Shown here: piece after piece, positions 25,961-33,254 of the stretch
How positions within the stretch are numbered: position 1 is the first letter of the stretch
Layout: each line of letters opens with the position of its first letter
From: Bacteroidota bacterium
Lineage (GTDB): Bacteria > Bacteroidota > Bacteroidia > B-17B0 > Aurantibacillaceae
Length of the DNA stretch: 33,688 nt
Direction of reading: 5' to 3'
Assembly: GCA_025359355.1 (NCBI GenBank)
Contig: JANYGR010000315.1
Coordinates: 1-33,688, forward strand
Notes under the pieces: generated by a model
Told to the model about the DNA's origin: nothing
The model's input: only the letters and a program-made list of their open reading frames with translations
Databases searched by the model: none
Program-made: the position numbers and the translations under genes

Positions 25961-25990
25961 TTTGTGTATTTAGATAAAACCGTATCTTAG
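25961..25990 (+). promoter_or_regulatory. Possible Bacteroidota promoter for the deoxynucleoside kinase operon
   Basis: TTTG (25961-25964) is followed after 18 bases by TATCTTAG (25983-25990), which differs at one position from TAnnTTTG. It lies about 38 bases before the ATG at 26029, after the CapA gene has ended at 25921. Spacing fits the Bacteroidota primary promoter pattern but the -7 box is imperfect. Confidence 0.35.
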
Positions 25991-26028
25991 TCTATTATAA
26001 ACCAGACGATTTTTACAAAGAGAGAATT

Positions 26029-26646
26029 ATGCATATAGCAATTGCCGGAAATATTGGGTCAGGAAAAACAACGTTAACTTCATTACTAGCCAAACATTAT
26101 AAATGGACGCCTCATTATGAAGATGCTGACGATAACCCTTATCTGAATGACTTCTACGACGATATGCAACGTTGGTCTTTCAACCTACAAGTGTACTTCT
26201 TAAACTCTCGATTCGGACAGGTTCAAGAGATTAGACAAGGCAAACAAAAGGTGGTTCAGGATAGAACTATTTATGAAGATGCCTACATTTTTGCTCCAAA
26301 CTTACATGCGATGGGTTTAATGACAACCCGCGATTATGATAATTATTTTAACTTATTTAAATTAATGGATAGCTTGGTAAAAGCGCCTGATTTAATTATT
26401 TATTTACGTGCATCAGTTCCAACTTTAGTAAAACATATACAAAAGCGTGGCAGAGATTACGAAAACTCGATTCGTTTAGATTACTTAAAAAGACTAAATG
26501 AACGCTACGAAGCATGGGTTACTACTTACGAAGGTGGCAAAATGTTAATTGTAGATATCGACGAAATTAATTTTAGTGAAAGTAAAGAAGATTTAGGAAA
26601 AATAATTCGCATGATAGATGGCGAAGTAAACGGTTTATTTAAATAA
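26029..26646 (+). CDS. Deoxynucleoside kinase
   Basis: 205 residues of the dNK/dGK/dAK family, phosphorylating deoxynucleosides for the salvage pathway. The P-loop is GNIGSGKT (residues 7-14). The Asp-Arg motif that contacts the sugar and phosphate is in VVQDRTIYEDAY (Asp78-Arg79). The LID region with arginines is KRGRDYENSIRLDYLKRLNERYEAW (about 139-163). Length and motifs match the family closely. Specificity (dA, dG, dC or dT) is not predictable with confidence. It is the first gene of a short plus-strand unit with the SiaB-like kinase, whose start is 10 bases after its stop. Confidence 0.93.
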   Translation: MHIAIAGNIGSGKTTLTSLLAKHYKWTPHYEDADDNPYLNDFYDDMQRWSFNLQVYFLNSRFGQVQEIRQGKQKVVQDRTIYEDAYIFAPNLHAMGLMTTRDYDNYFNLFKLMDSLVKAPDLIIYLRASVPTLVKHIQKRGRDYENSIRLDYLKRLNERYEAWVTTYEGGKMLIVDIDEINFSESKEDLGKIIRMIDGEVNGLFK

Positions 26647-26655
26647 AAATTATAC

Positions 26656-27228
26656 TTGAGTTCATTTTCACATAGCGAAAAAGAGTTTGTTCATAATGAA
26701 TATGAGCAAAAGCTACATCAATTTAAAGATGCTCAAACAGTGCTTGTGTCTCATTATGGCATGCTTTCTCAGGATGTTATTTCTAAAATTGAAAGTGAAG
26801 TTGAAAACGTAGTATCCTTTTTAGAAATACCGAAAGGTCCTCTTAAAAAAATATTTTTTATTAGTGTAGAAACGCTTCAAAATATGCTCATACATGGGCA
26901 AAAAAGTGGCGAAGGAGACCAACCAAACTTCTTTATCGTTTCTAAAAACGGTGTGAAAATAGATATCGTCTCTGCTAATTTAGTAGGAAACAACTCTATA
27001 CCCGCTTTAGAAAAACAAATAGAAGTTATCAATTCATTTGAAGATGAAAAAGCCCTAAAAGCGTATTATTTAGAACACTTAGAAAACAATCAATTAAGTG
27101 ATAAAGGTGGGGCTGGCTTAGGTTTCATTACTATCGGTATGAAAAGTGGTAATAAATTAAAAGTAGAATTCAAGAAAATAAATGATAAAATGTCTTTATT
27201 CATTCTTAATTCTACTATTAGTCTTTAA
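26656..27228 (+). CDS. SiaB-like (DUF6272) protein kinase
   Basis: 190 residues related to SiaB, a GHKL-type protein kinase that in Pseudomonas phosphorylates its partner SiaC. The ATP-binding N box is VETLQNMLIHG (Glu72, Asn76, His80). The G box is DKGGAGLGFI (149-158). The usual histidine-kinase sensor and dimerisation domains are absent, which is correct for this family. Translation appears to start at the TTG at 26656, because no ATG occurs in frame until residue 36, well inside the domain. The typical partners (SiaC-like DUF1987 and the SiaA phosphatase) are not in this window. Its place after the deoxynucleoside kinase is probably incidental. Confidence 0.8.
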   Translation: MSSFSHSEKEFVHNEYEQKLHQFKDAQTVLVSHYGMLSQDVISKIESEVENVVSFLEIPKGPLKKIFFISVETLQNMLIHGQKSGEGDQPNFFIVSKNGVKIDIVSANLVGNNSIPALEKQIEVINSFEDEKALKAYYLEHLENNQLSDKGGAGLGFITIGMKSGNKLKVEFKKINDKMSLFILNSTISL

Positions 27229-27282
27229 TCTTTTTTGCTATTTCGTAAAGAACCAACAACCCGTATTTATCCTAACTAGTAA

Positions 27283-27750
27283 ATGAAAAAACGATTTTCA
27301 CTCAAAAAAATTAGTTTAATTCTCGCTATCACATTATTATTTATTCAATCCTTCCGTATTGATAAATCTACCAAACCAGTTGATGCTTCAAAAGATTTAA
27401 TTTCTTTAACAATTCCAAACGCGGAAGTAACTCAATTATTAAAAACAGCTTGTTACGATTGTCATTCCAACCAACCCACCTTTCCATGGTATACTAATAT
27501 TGCGCCTGTATCTTGGTGGATTAAACATCATATAGATGAAGGTAGTCATCACCTTAATTTCTCTGAATGGGGAACTTATGAATTAAAAAGAAAAAATCAC
27601 AAACTTGATGAGTGCGTTGAAATGCTTGAAAAATATGAAATGCCCATGTCTTCCTATACATGGATGCACCAAGAAGCAAAACTAACGGATGCCCAGCGTT
27701 TATTGTTAGCAGAGTGGTTTAAAGGTTTAAAAGAAAACAGTCCTTCATAA
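27283..27750 (+). CDS. Haem-binding domain protein (c-type, single CxxCH)
   Basis: 155 residues. A basic N-terminus and one hydrophobic helix (about 11-24, ISLILAITLLFIQSF) form an uncleaved anchor or signal. The domain carries C57-x2-C60-H61 in ACYDCHSNQPTFPWYTNIAPVSWWIKHHIDEG, and a downstream Met-rich stretch (YEMPMSSYTWMHQEAKL) probably provides the axial ligand. This pattern matches the Haem_bd family (DUF/PF14376-type) common in Bacteroidota. It is probably periplasmic, as cytochrome maturation requires. It follows the SiaB-like gene by 54 bases. It converges on the RDD pseudogene, whose end lies 7 bases beyond this stop. Confidence 0.88.
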   Translation: MKKRFSLKKISLILAITLLFIQSFRIDKSTKPVDASKDLISLTIPNAEVTQLLKTACYDCHSNQPTFPWYTNIAPVSWWIKHHIDEGSHHLNFSEWGTYELKRKNHKLDECVEMLEKYEMPMSSYTWMHQEAKLTDAQRLLLAEWFKGLKENSPS

Positions 27751-27757
27751 TTTTTTT

Positions 27758-28116
27758 TTACATCTCTGTTTTTACTCCAAACTCCTGAGCTTTTATAGCT
27801 AATTGCAATTCCAGTAAATCTTTTTTTCTTATAACAAACGTATCGCTCCATTTGTCGTGCCACCCCAATTCGCTTAAACAAGACAAGGATTCAAAAGGAA
27901 CAATTCGGCTATACGACCTACCAACAATTTGCTTTAAAGTTGGTTTTTTTCGTATTCATTTACCACAACTCTTCCTAACATTAATTTAGCAGGTGAGTTT
28001 TGTAATCCATATTCAAAAATAATATAATAGCCAGGATATAAAACGAACCAAAAGATTAATCCGTTTAATATATTAATTAAAAATAAAAAAAGGTTATTTT
28101 TTAATACAAGTAACAT
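27758..28116 (-). pseudogene. RDD family membrane protein, frameshifted and N-terminally truncated
   Basis: On the minus strand the first frame gives MLLVLKNNLFLFLINILNGL, then a helix, then PAKLMLGRVVVNEYEK, and stops at 27934. Skipping one base in the A7 tract just before CCAACT (27944-27950), the second frame continues KPTLKQIVGRSYSRIVPFES and LGWHDKWSDTFVIRKKD to a TAA at 27758. Joined, this is the C-terminal half of an RDD protein (GRVV, KPTL..I.GRS..R, HDKWSDTFVI). The usual first helix with its conserved Arg/Asp-Asp motifs is absent, because the YceI gene ends there (28094). One added A would restore the join, so a sequencing error or a slippery tract is possible, but the short N-terminus suggests true decay. 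Confidence 0.75.
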
Positions 28117-28633
28117 TTATGTTAATTGTTACATTATCTGAAAGAATGAAACTGGAAGTGCCTACCTTAAAATCTAAGCGATTAAGGGTAAAATTACCTG
28201 CAAATTTTGCTTGGCCGTTTTGTTCGGTATACATAAAAATGATCGGAATAATTTTACTCACGCCTTTAACAGTTAATGTAAAAAGGCCTTTAAACCTTCC
28301 GTCTGGCTCTTTTGTAAAAGAAACGGCGCTCATATATATTTTATCAAACTTTTCTACCGAAAAGTATTCTTCTTTTTTTAAATGCCCGTCTCGGGTTGAA
28401 TTATCTGTGTTTATGGTATTTGCATAAATGTTTACATCTATTTTATTGCCGGAGTTTTTGGTTGCATCAAACTGAATAGTACCGTTTAATCCACCAAAAA
28501 ATCCATTAACTGTAAAACCTGCATTTTTTATTTTAAAACTTATGTTCGACGAAGAAATTTGCCATGCTTGATTTTGTGCAGTTCCGTTTAGAACAAAAAA
28601 TATAAGTAGAATAGAAAAAATTATTTTTTTCAT
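28094..28633 (-). CDS. YceI family periplasmic lipid-binding protein
   Basis: 179 residues with a signal peptide (MKKIIFSILLIFFVLNGTAQ). The YceI lipocalin-like barrel follows: WQISSSNISFKIKNAGFTVNGFFGGLNGTIQFDATK (about 23-60), DGHLKKEEYFSVEKFDKIYMSAVSFTK (about 82-108), GLFTLTVKGVSKIIPIIF (about 115-132). These are the family's defining blocks. Known members bind polyisoprenoid chains. It lies 10 bases after the FAD oxidoreductase stop, in the same polyketide cluster as a UbiA prenyltransferase. This suggests that it holds or carries the prenylated product, although YceI proteins also occur in many other contexts. Confidence 0.88.
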   Translation of the reverse strand: MKKIIFSILLIFFVLNGTAQNQAWQISSSNISFKIKNAGFTVNGFFGGLNGTIQFDATKNSGNKIDVNIYANTINTDNSTRDGHLKKEEYFSVEKFDKIYMSAVSFTKEPDGRFKGLFTLTVKGVSKIIPIIFMYTEQNGQAKFAGNFTLNRLDFKVGTSSFILSDNVTININVTCIKK

Positions 28634-28643
28634 AATTATAAAG

Positions 28644-29780
28644 TTAGAAAGATTTTCCGTGTGTTAAAGCAATTATTTTTTGAGTAAACGAAGGCAATTT
28701 ATTTAAAGCTTTCAACGTAAAATGAGTTGTATGTTTTTTGCCGAATAAATATTGTAAATAATAACCAGTTTTTATACGCGTGTTAAAATTTTTATTCCAC
28801 TCATTATTATACTTATGTATTAATTCTTGTTTTGAAATAGCGCCATTAAAATAAATAACTAACAAATTTGATGCTAGTTTAGAGGCTTTCATAGCAATAC
28901 TCATCCCATTTCCGCAAAGCGGAGTGATAGAACCTGCCGCATCACCAACTAAAAGAAAAGGATTTTTATATGTGTCTTTTTTTTGAAAAAAAACATTACT
29001 GATAACTAATGGTGCATCGTAAAGAAATTCAGACTCGGTAAAATATTTTTTTAAAAAAGGGTTTTTAAACAAAATAGTTTCTTCCATTTTTTTGATGTCG
29101 TTTCCCGCTTGTTGCAGGTTTTTGGAGCTAGATAAATAACACAAGCAATGCGTATCGTTATCTACTTTAGAAACACCGCAATAACCATCTTTAAAGTTGT
29201 GTAACTCTATTCTATTTGAATTTAAATTAGTTTTAATATGATACTTCACTCCAATGTAATTTAACTTTTTTGACTTTTGTATTTCGTCATCCTTTACAAA
29301 AGCAGGCGTGTATTTCCCGTATGTTCCGCAAACAAATTCAGCCGTATAATGGCCAAGCGATGTATTTATTTGATAACTATTTTCTATTTTTTTTACGTCA
29401 AATACTTTACAATTATCTAATACGGTTATGTTTTTTGTAAGAGCTAATTCATATAAATAATTATCTAAACTATATCTACTAATGCCAAAACCTCCAAGGG
29501 GCAGTACACTATTTAACATAAATCCATTTTCGGAAGAAATGCCTAATTCGTTTATTTTTGGAAGATTCATATCCGCCAAAGGCAAGCCCAATTCAGTTAG
29601 AAAATTCCAACTTTCCATAGATATGTATTCGCCGCAAACTTTATGAAAAGGGTATTTGTTTTTCTCAAACAATATCACGTTGATTCCCTTATCCGCCAAT
29701 TGAATAGCCAAGCACAAACCCGCTAAGCCACCGCCAATTATAGCGCATTGATATGTTTTATGATTCATTTCCATATACAA
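28644..29780 (-). CDS. FAD-dependent oxidoreductase (geranylgeranyl-reductase / monooxygenase-like)
   Basis: 378 residues. FAD binding is shown by AIIGGGLAGLCLAIQLADKGINVILFEK (about 13-40). The 'FHKVCGEYISMES' motif (about 46) is typical of the geranylgeranyl reductase/flavin hydroxylase group. The second FAD motif is FLLVGDAAGSITPLCGNGMSIAMKAS (about 275-300). Such enzymes hydroxylate or reduce lipid-linked rings and chains. The start at 29780 overlaps the methyltransferase stop by 23 bases; MNHKTYQC at 29768 is an equally good start. Given the adjacent type III PKS and methyltransferase, ring hydroxylation to a quinone-type product or chain saturation are the likeliest roles. Confidence 0.85.
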   Translation of the reverse strand: MYMEMNHKTYQCAIIGGGLAGLCLAIQLADKGINVILFEKNKYPFHKVCGEYISMESWNFLTELGLPLADMNLPKINELGISSENGFMLNSVLPLGGFGISRYSLDNYLYELALTKNITVLDNCKVFDVKKIENSYQINTSLGHYTAEFVCGTYGKYTPAFVKDDEIQKSKKLNYIGVKYHIKTNLNSNRIELHNFKDGYCGVSKVDNDTHCLCYLSSSKNLQQAGNDIKKMEETILFKNPFLKKYFTESEFLYDAPLVISNVFFQKKDTYKNPFLLVGDAAGSITPLCGNGMSIAMKASKLASNLLVIYFNGAISKQELIHKYNNEWNKNFNTRIKTGYYLQYLFGKKHTTHFTLKALNKLPSFTQKIIALTHGKSF

Positions 29781-30453
29781 TGACTTCGTGTCTAAATGCC
29801 CATTTATTTTTTACCGAACACTTTGTAACACCTGCTTTAATAAGAATATTAATCCATTCATGCTTTTTAAAACCACGTGCAACCGAAAGTGCCGCATCGT
29901 TTTTTACTAAATAGGATTTAGAAAATAATTTTGTTAAAATTTTAATAGCGTAATAGGCAAACGCATTTCTTTCAAGATCGTTTATAATTAAAATCGCTTT
30001 ATTTTTCTTTGCAAACCTCACCAACTCTATCAATTCTGCTTCCGATAAATGATGGCAAAACAAACACGCATGAATAACATCTACTTGTTTAAGATGATCG
30101 AAAATATTTCTATAATCATCGCAAATATATTGTATCGCCTCACCTGATGTGTTTTGAGTAGCATATTCAATGCATATTGGTTTTATATCTACGCCAAATA
30201 AATTAAACTGTTGTTTGTTTTTCTTTGCCCAATTATTAATGTGTTTTAAAGTATCACCGCCACCACAACCAATATCAACTAACGAATAAGTAGTGTTTGG
30301 TTTAATTATTTTTTTAAGTGCAGAAAAACTAATGTTATATCCACCCAGTAAGGTATTAATTGTGTCTAATTCTTTTATGTTTTGAAACAAATCTTCTTTC
30401 AAAATATCATCTCCATCTAATAATTCTTTTAATTGACTTCGGTGTTTAAGCAT
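29758..30453 (-). CDS. Class I SAM-dependent methyltransferase (small molecule)
   Basis: 231 residues. The SAM motif I is YSLVDIGCGGGDTLKHI (about 55-71), motif II is LFGVDIKPICIEYA (about 84-97), and a DVIHACLFCHHLSEAELIEL stretch (about 122-141) follows, in the manner of UbiE-like and polyketide C- or O-methyltransferases. The start overlaps the PKS stop by 8 bases and the end overlaps the FAD gene by 23 bases, so the genes are translationally linked. It probably methylates the polyketide phenol. The position (O or C) cannot be told from sequence. Confidence 0.85.
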   Translation of the reverse strand: MLKHRSQLKELLDGDDILKEDLFQNIKELDTINTLLGGYNISFSALKKIIKPNTTYSLVDIGCGGGDTLKHINNWAKKNKQQFNLFGVDIKPICIEYATQNTSGEAIQYICDDYRNIFDHLKQVDVIHACLFCHHLSEAELIELVRFAKKNKAILIINDLERNAFAYYAIKILTKLFSKSYLVKNDAALSVARGFKKHEWINILIKAGVTKCSVKNKWAFRHEVIVYGNES

Positions 30454-31528
30454 AACTAAGTTGCATAGTTTCTATACTTAAACCCGGACCAAACGCTGCC
30501 GAAAAAATGGTTTCTCCTTTTTTAGGATGTAGATTTTTATCTACTATTTGTTTTAAAACAAACAATACAGTTGGTGATGACATATTGCCATAATTCTTTA
30601 GCACATCATACGATTCGGATGCCTTTGACTTATCTAAATTCAGCGTTTCAAAAAAATCATCTACAATTTTTTTACCTCCCGGATGTATAGCCCAATGATT
30701 TATTAAGGTTGTATCAATTTTTAAAGAGTCCATCATTAACTTAATGTTTTCTTTAATTAAAGTAGATACATAAGAAGTCAGATTCATGATAAATCCAGTT
30801 TCTGATAATTGCCAAGCCATATCATTATAGCCGTTATGAAGTATTAACGAATTAAACGAATTTATTTTTAATACATGATTGCTTTCAGGAGCTTTTGCCG
30901 TTACTAAGGCTGCTGCACAGCCATCGGCAAACAACATGTTAGAAAGCAGGTAATCATCATTGAATTTTTTTTGAAAATGCAGTGTGCATAATTCGGTACA
31001 CACAATTAACACCTTCGCGTTTATTTCACTCTTGCAAATCATGTCAGCATTTTTTAAGGCTAATATAGCTGCATTACATCCCATAAAATTAATGCTGCTT
31101 CGGCTAATACTTGGATTTAGATTTAAATTTCTTATCAATTCAATATCTAAACCCGGCGCAAACATACCGGTACAAGTTACTGTAATTAAGTGGGTAATAG
31201 ATTGTTTTATTGCATCTATACTTTTAATCTTTTTAACTGCATTTACTGCTAGTTTAATGGCTTCTTCTCTGTATATAGTCATTCTTTTTGACAAAGAAGG
31301 TTCTGGAGTTAGTGATTGGTTTTTTTCGTAAAACTCAAATTTATCGTACGGTAAACTATAATCTTTTAAAACCGAATAACGAGTTTCTATACTAGCTTTA
31401 TCAGATATGATTTTTATTTTTCGTTTAATTGAATCATCTTCTGTTGCATTAGAAAAAAACTCGGCAAATGCTTTTTTAGTATGACAATGCTTAGGTACTA
31501 CGGTTTCTATGGCGACTATATAACTCAC
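30446..31528 (-). CDS. Type III polyketide synthase
   Basis: 360 residues of the chalcone-synthase/alkylresorcinol-synthase fold. The catalytic triad is visible: Cys151 in NFMGCNAA, His282 in HWAIHPGG, and Asn315 in YGNMSSPTVLF. The 'GPGLSIETMQL' C-terminal block (347-357) is also conserved. It builds a polyketide from an acyl-CoA starter and malonyl-CoA, then cyclises it to a resorcinol, pyrone or phloroglucinol. Translation starts at a GTG (31526-31528). Its first base is the last base of the upstream UbiA stop (TAG), so coupling is tight. Neighbouring methyltransferase and FAD genes recall the Streptomyces srsABC logic for methylated alkylquinones, although the enzymes differ in family. 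Confidence 0.95.
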   Translation of the reverse strand: MSYIVAIETVVPKHCHTKKAFAEFFSNATEDDSIKRKIKIISDKASIETRYSVLKDYSLPYDKFEFYEKNQSLTPEPSLSKRMTIYREEAIKLAVNAVKKIKSIDAIKQSITHLITVTCTGMFAPGLDIELIRNLNLNPSISRSSINFMGCNAAILALKNADMICKSEINAKVLIVCTELCTLHFQKKFNDDYLLSNMLFADGCAAALVTAKAPESNHVLKINSFNSLILHNGYNDMAWQLSETGFIMNLTSYVSTLIKENIKLMMDSLKIDTTLINHWAIHPGGKKIVDDFFETLNLDKSKASESYDVLKNYGNMSSPTVLFVLKQIVDKNLHPKKGETIFSAAFGPGLSIETMQLSYA

Positions 31529-32427
31529 TAATTTTTATTTATAAAATATAATGTAATAAAACAGGCGTTCATACAAATTGCTGCAATGCTATTCATGCGC
31601 ATGGTGTTTTTAAAATTTGCTTCGCTGTTATTTTTGTAAACCATATAAAACCAATATGCAAAATAAGCAACTATAGGAAAAAAGAATAGTTGAATGATAT
31701 AAAAATTCATTTCACGATTTATTAAATTAAAATGTAAAAAATAAAATACGTTGCATATAAAAAACATACAAGCTGTAAAAATAAATGTACCGATATAACC
31801 CAGCTTATAACTTAATGTAATCACGCCATCATTATAATCTTGTTTGTGCTGATACACTTGGGTTAACGGGTAAGCACCTGCAATTTGAAATGAGCAACCC
31901 AGCAATAAAAACAAGGTAGCTTTATGGATGGTTAATACGTGGTTTGCAACACCTAAATATGCTGTATAATAGGTAAATGCACCTTGGAAAAAAACTACAA
32001 GCAGAAATCCATAATACGGATATTTTTTTATCCTAATTTGTTTTGAACTATATGCCCGAGATGCCAAAATGTAACCTAAAATGCACAATGCAAAGAGTGG
32101 ATTAATTAAAATAAAAGATAAAATCACAGATAATAAATCCATTGCCAACGTTGTGTAAAATAGTTTTTTTGTCGGCATAGGAGGTTTTTCTAAACCCCCT
32201 ATTGGGCCCTCGTCTCTATCAATATAGCTATTGTATCCATTGCTGGCAGGATACACCAAAAAATGTATAATAAAAAAAGAAAAGCATGCTTTGTAAATTA
32301 CTACTTCTGTAGATTGGCTAAGTGCAAATAAAAACAAAGGCATTAAAAAAAAAGAGAAAGGAAATCTCAGTAATTTTATTGTATTTTTATCAAACAGCAT
32401 ACATACAAATTTACGTATATAAACCAT
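31528..32427 (-). CDS. UbiA family prenyltransferase
   Basis: 299 residues with about nine transmembrane helices. The first Asp-rich region is NGYNSYIDRDEGPIGGLEKPP (about 63-83). The second is QVYQHKQDYNDGVITLSYKLG (about 190-210). Both resemble the two metal-diphosphate motifs of UbiA enzymes, with the N-terminal LLRFPFSFFLMPLFLFALS helix as usual. It should attach a prenyl chain to an aromatic acceptor in the inner membrane; here the acceptor is plausibly the product of the type III PKS encoded directly downstream. An internal start at 32400 (MLFDKNTIKLLRFPF) also fits. A 32-residue open frame ends at 32411, overlapping the longer start. Confidence 0.9.
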   Translation of the reverse strand: MVYIRKFVCMLFDKNTIKLLRFPFSFFLMPLFLFALSQSTEVVIYKACFSFFIIHFLVYPASNGYNSYIDRDEGPIGGLEKPPMPTKKLFYTTLAMDLLSVILSFILINPLFALCILGYILASRAYSSKQIRIKKYPYYGFLLVVFFQGAFTYYTAYLGVANHVLTIHKATLFLLLGCSFQIAGAYPLTQVYQHKQDYNDGVITLSYKLGYIGTFIFTACMFFICNVFYFLHFNLINREMNFYIIQLFFFPIVAYFAYWFYMVYKNNSEANFKNTMRMNSIAAICMNACFITLYFINKN

Positions 32428-32509
32428 TTTCTTCTGCTATATTTTCAACTTTTATGCCAATAGCAATTAAAATCATAACAACTGGAACCGCAAGAACTAT
32501 CGTAAACAT
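32411..32509 (-). CDS. Possible 32-residue single-helix membrane peptide
   Basis: ATG at 32507-32509 opens MFTIVLAVPVVMILIAIGIK followed by VENIAEENGLYT and a TAA at 32411. One hydrophobic helix with a Lys at its end and an acidic tail looks like a small membrane peptide. It would lie just upstream of, and partly overlap, the UbiA start; with the 32400 UbiA start the gap would be 10 bases. No family is recognised and the frame is too short to judge from codon use. Treat it as a candidate only. Confidence 0.28.
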   Translation of the reverse strand: MFTIVLAVPVVMILIAIGIKVENIAEENGLYT

Positions 32510-32858
32510 ATAATTAAAATAAAAGATCTAACATATAATTTCCAACCTCGGTCAACCAGTAATGGTAAAAACTTCCCTAAACCTCGTAAAAGTTTTTTCT
32601 CAAAAGTGTCCCGCTCTTATGGCACCTTTCACACGAGTGTTTTTATATACGTTTCCTATCCTTTTGTGATTTTAGTTTTCGTATTCATACCCCATTTATA
32701 AACATTTATATTACTAAATCAAACGAGTAGCGATTTATAGGTAATGAAGCCATAAAATATTTGCATGCCTACCATAAAAGTGGTATTTTTGTATTCAATT
32801 TAGATTTAATCTAATTAAGAATAAGAACCAATTAACTAACCATTAATTACTTAGGAAA
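32510..32858. other. Intergenic region with inverted repeat, no gene recognised
   Basis: About 350 bases between the PKS cluster and the suf genes. It holds an inverted repeat AAAAACT (32567-32573) with AGTTTTT (32591-32597), a repeated AACCTCG (32544-32550 and 32580-32586), and a GC-richer patch (32600-32635) containing ACACGAGTGT. On the minus strand the patch reads toward a T-rich end near 32515-32525. That would suit a leader RNA or small RNA of the PKS cluster, but I recognise no RNA family. The right part carries the suf promoter. Confidence 0.4.
32760..32791 (+). promoter_or_regulatory. Bacteroidota-type promoter for the suf genes
   Basis: TTTG (32760-32763) is followed after 20 bases by TATTTTTG (32784-32791), an exact TAnnTTTG match with fitting spacing. 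The predicted transcript start is near 32798, leaving a leader of about 60 bases before the ATG at 32859. No Fur or IscR-type operator is evident in that leader. Confidence 0.6.
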
Positions 32859-33185
32859 ATGATAACAGTAAGTAACGCCGCAAAAGAGCACGCTATCAAT
32901 TTAATCAAAGAAGAAAATAAACCAGTAGATACTTTCATTCGAGTGGGTGTAGATGGAGGGGGTTGTTCAGGATTAATGTACAATTTAGTGTTTGATAATA
33001 TATTAAAAGAAGGTGATCAATTATTTGAAGATAATGGCGTAAAAGTAGTGGTTGATCGTAAAAGCTTTTTATACTTAGTAGGTACCGAATTAGATTATAG
33101 TGGCGGATTGAACGGTAAAGGATTTATTTTCAAAAACCCAAATGCAACACGCTCTTGTGGTTGTGGCGAATCATTCTCAGTTTAA
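32859..33185 (+). CDS. A-type iron-sulfur carrier (SufA/IscA/HesB family)
   Basis: 108 residues, the normal length. The three cluster-binding cysteines are Cys36 in GGGCSGLMYNL, and Cys100 and Cys102 in the C-terminal SCGCGESF. Such proteins receive an assembled Fe-S cluster from the SufBCD scaffold and pass it to apoproteins in the cytoplasm. The sufB gene starts 69 bases downstream on the same strand, the usual arrangement at the head of Bacteroidota suf operons. A good promoter precedes it. Confidence 0.95.
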   Translation: MITVSNAAKEHAINLIKEENKPVDTFIRVGVDGGGCSGLMYNLVFDNILKEGDQLFEDNGVKVVVDRKSFLYLVGTELDYSGGLNGKGFIFKNPNATRSCGCGESFSV

Positions 33186-33202
33186 ATATTCCAAGTTTCT
33201 TG

Positions 33203-33247
33203 TTTCTAGTTATTGTTAACACGAAACACGAAACGTCTAACTAGAAA
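33203..33247. repeat. Inverted repeat between the SufA-like gene and sufB
   Basis: TTTCTAGTTA (33203-33212) and TAACTAGAAA (33238-33247) are perfect 10-base arms around a 25-base loop that contains two ACGAAAC units. No T-tract follows, so it is probably not a full terminator; it may process or protect the mRNA, or limit read-through into sufB. Confidence 0.5.
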
Positions 33248-33254
33248 TTAAAAG

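Noticed and set aside
32322..32513. A 63-residue plus-strand open frame at the start of the UbiA gene
   Set aside because: It is antisense to the UbiA N-terminus, has Lys-rich low-complexity sequence and no family likeness; it is a shadow of the real gene.
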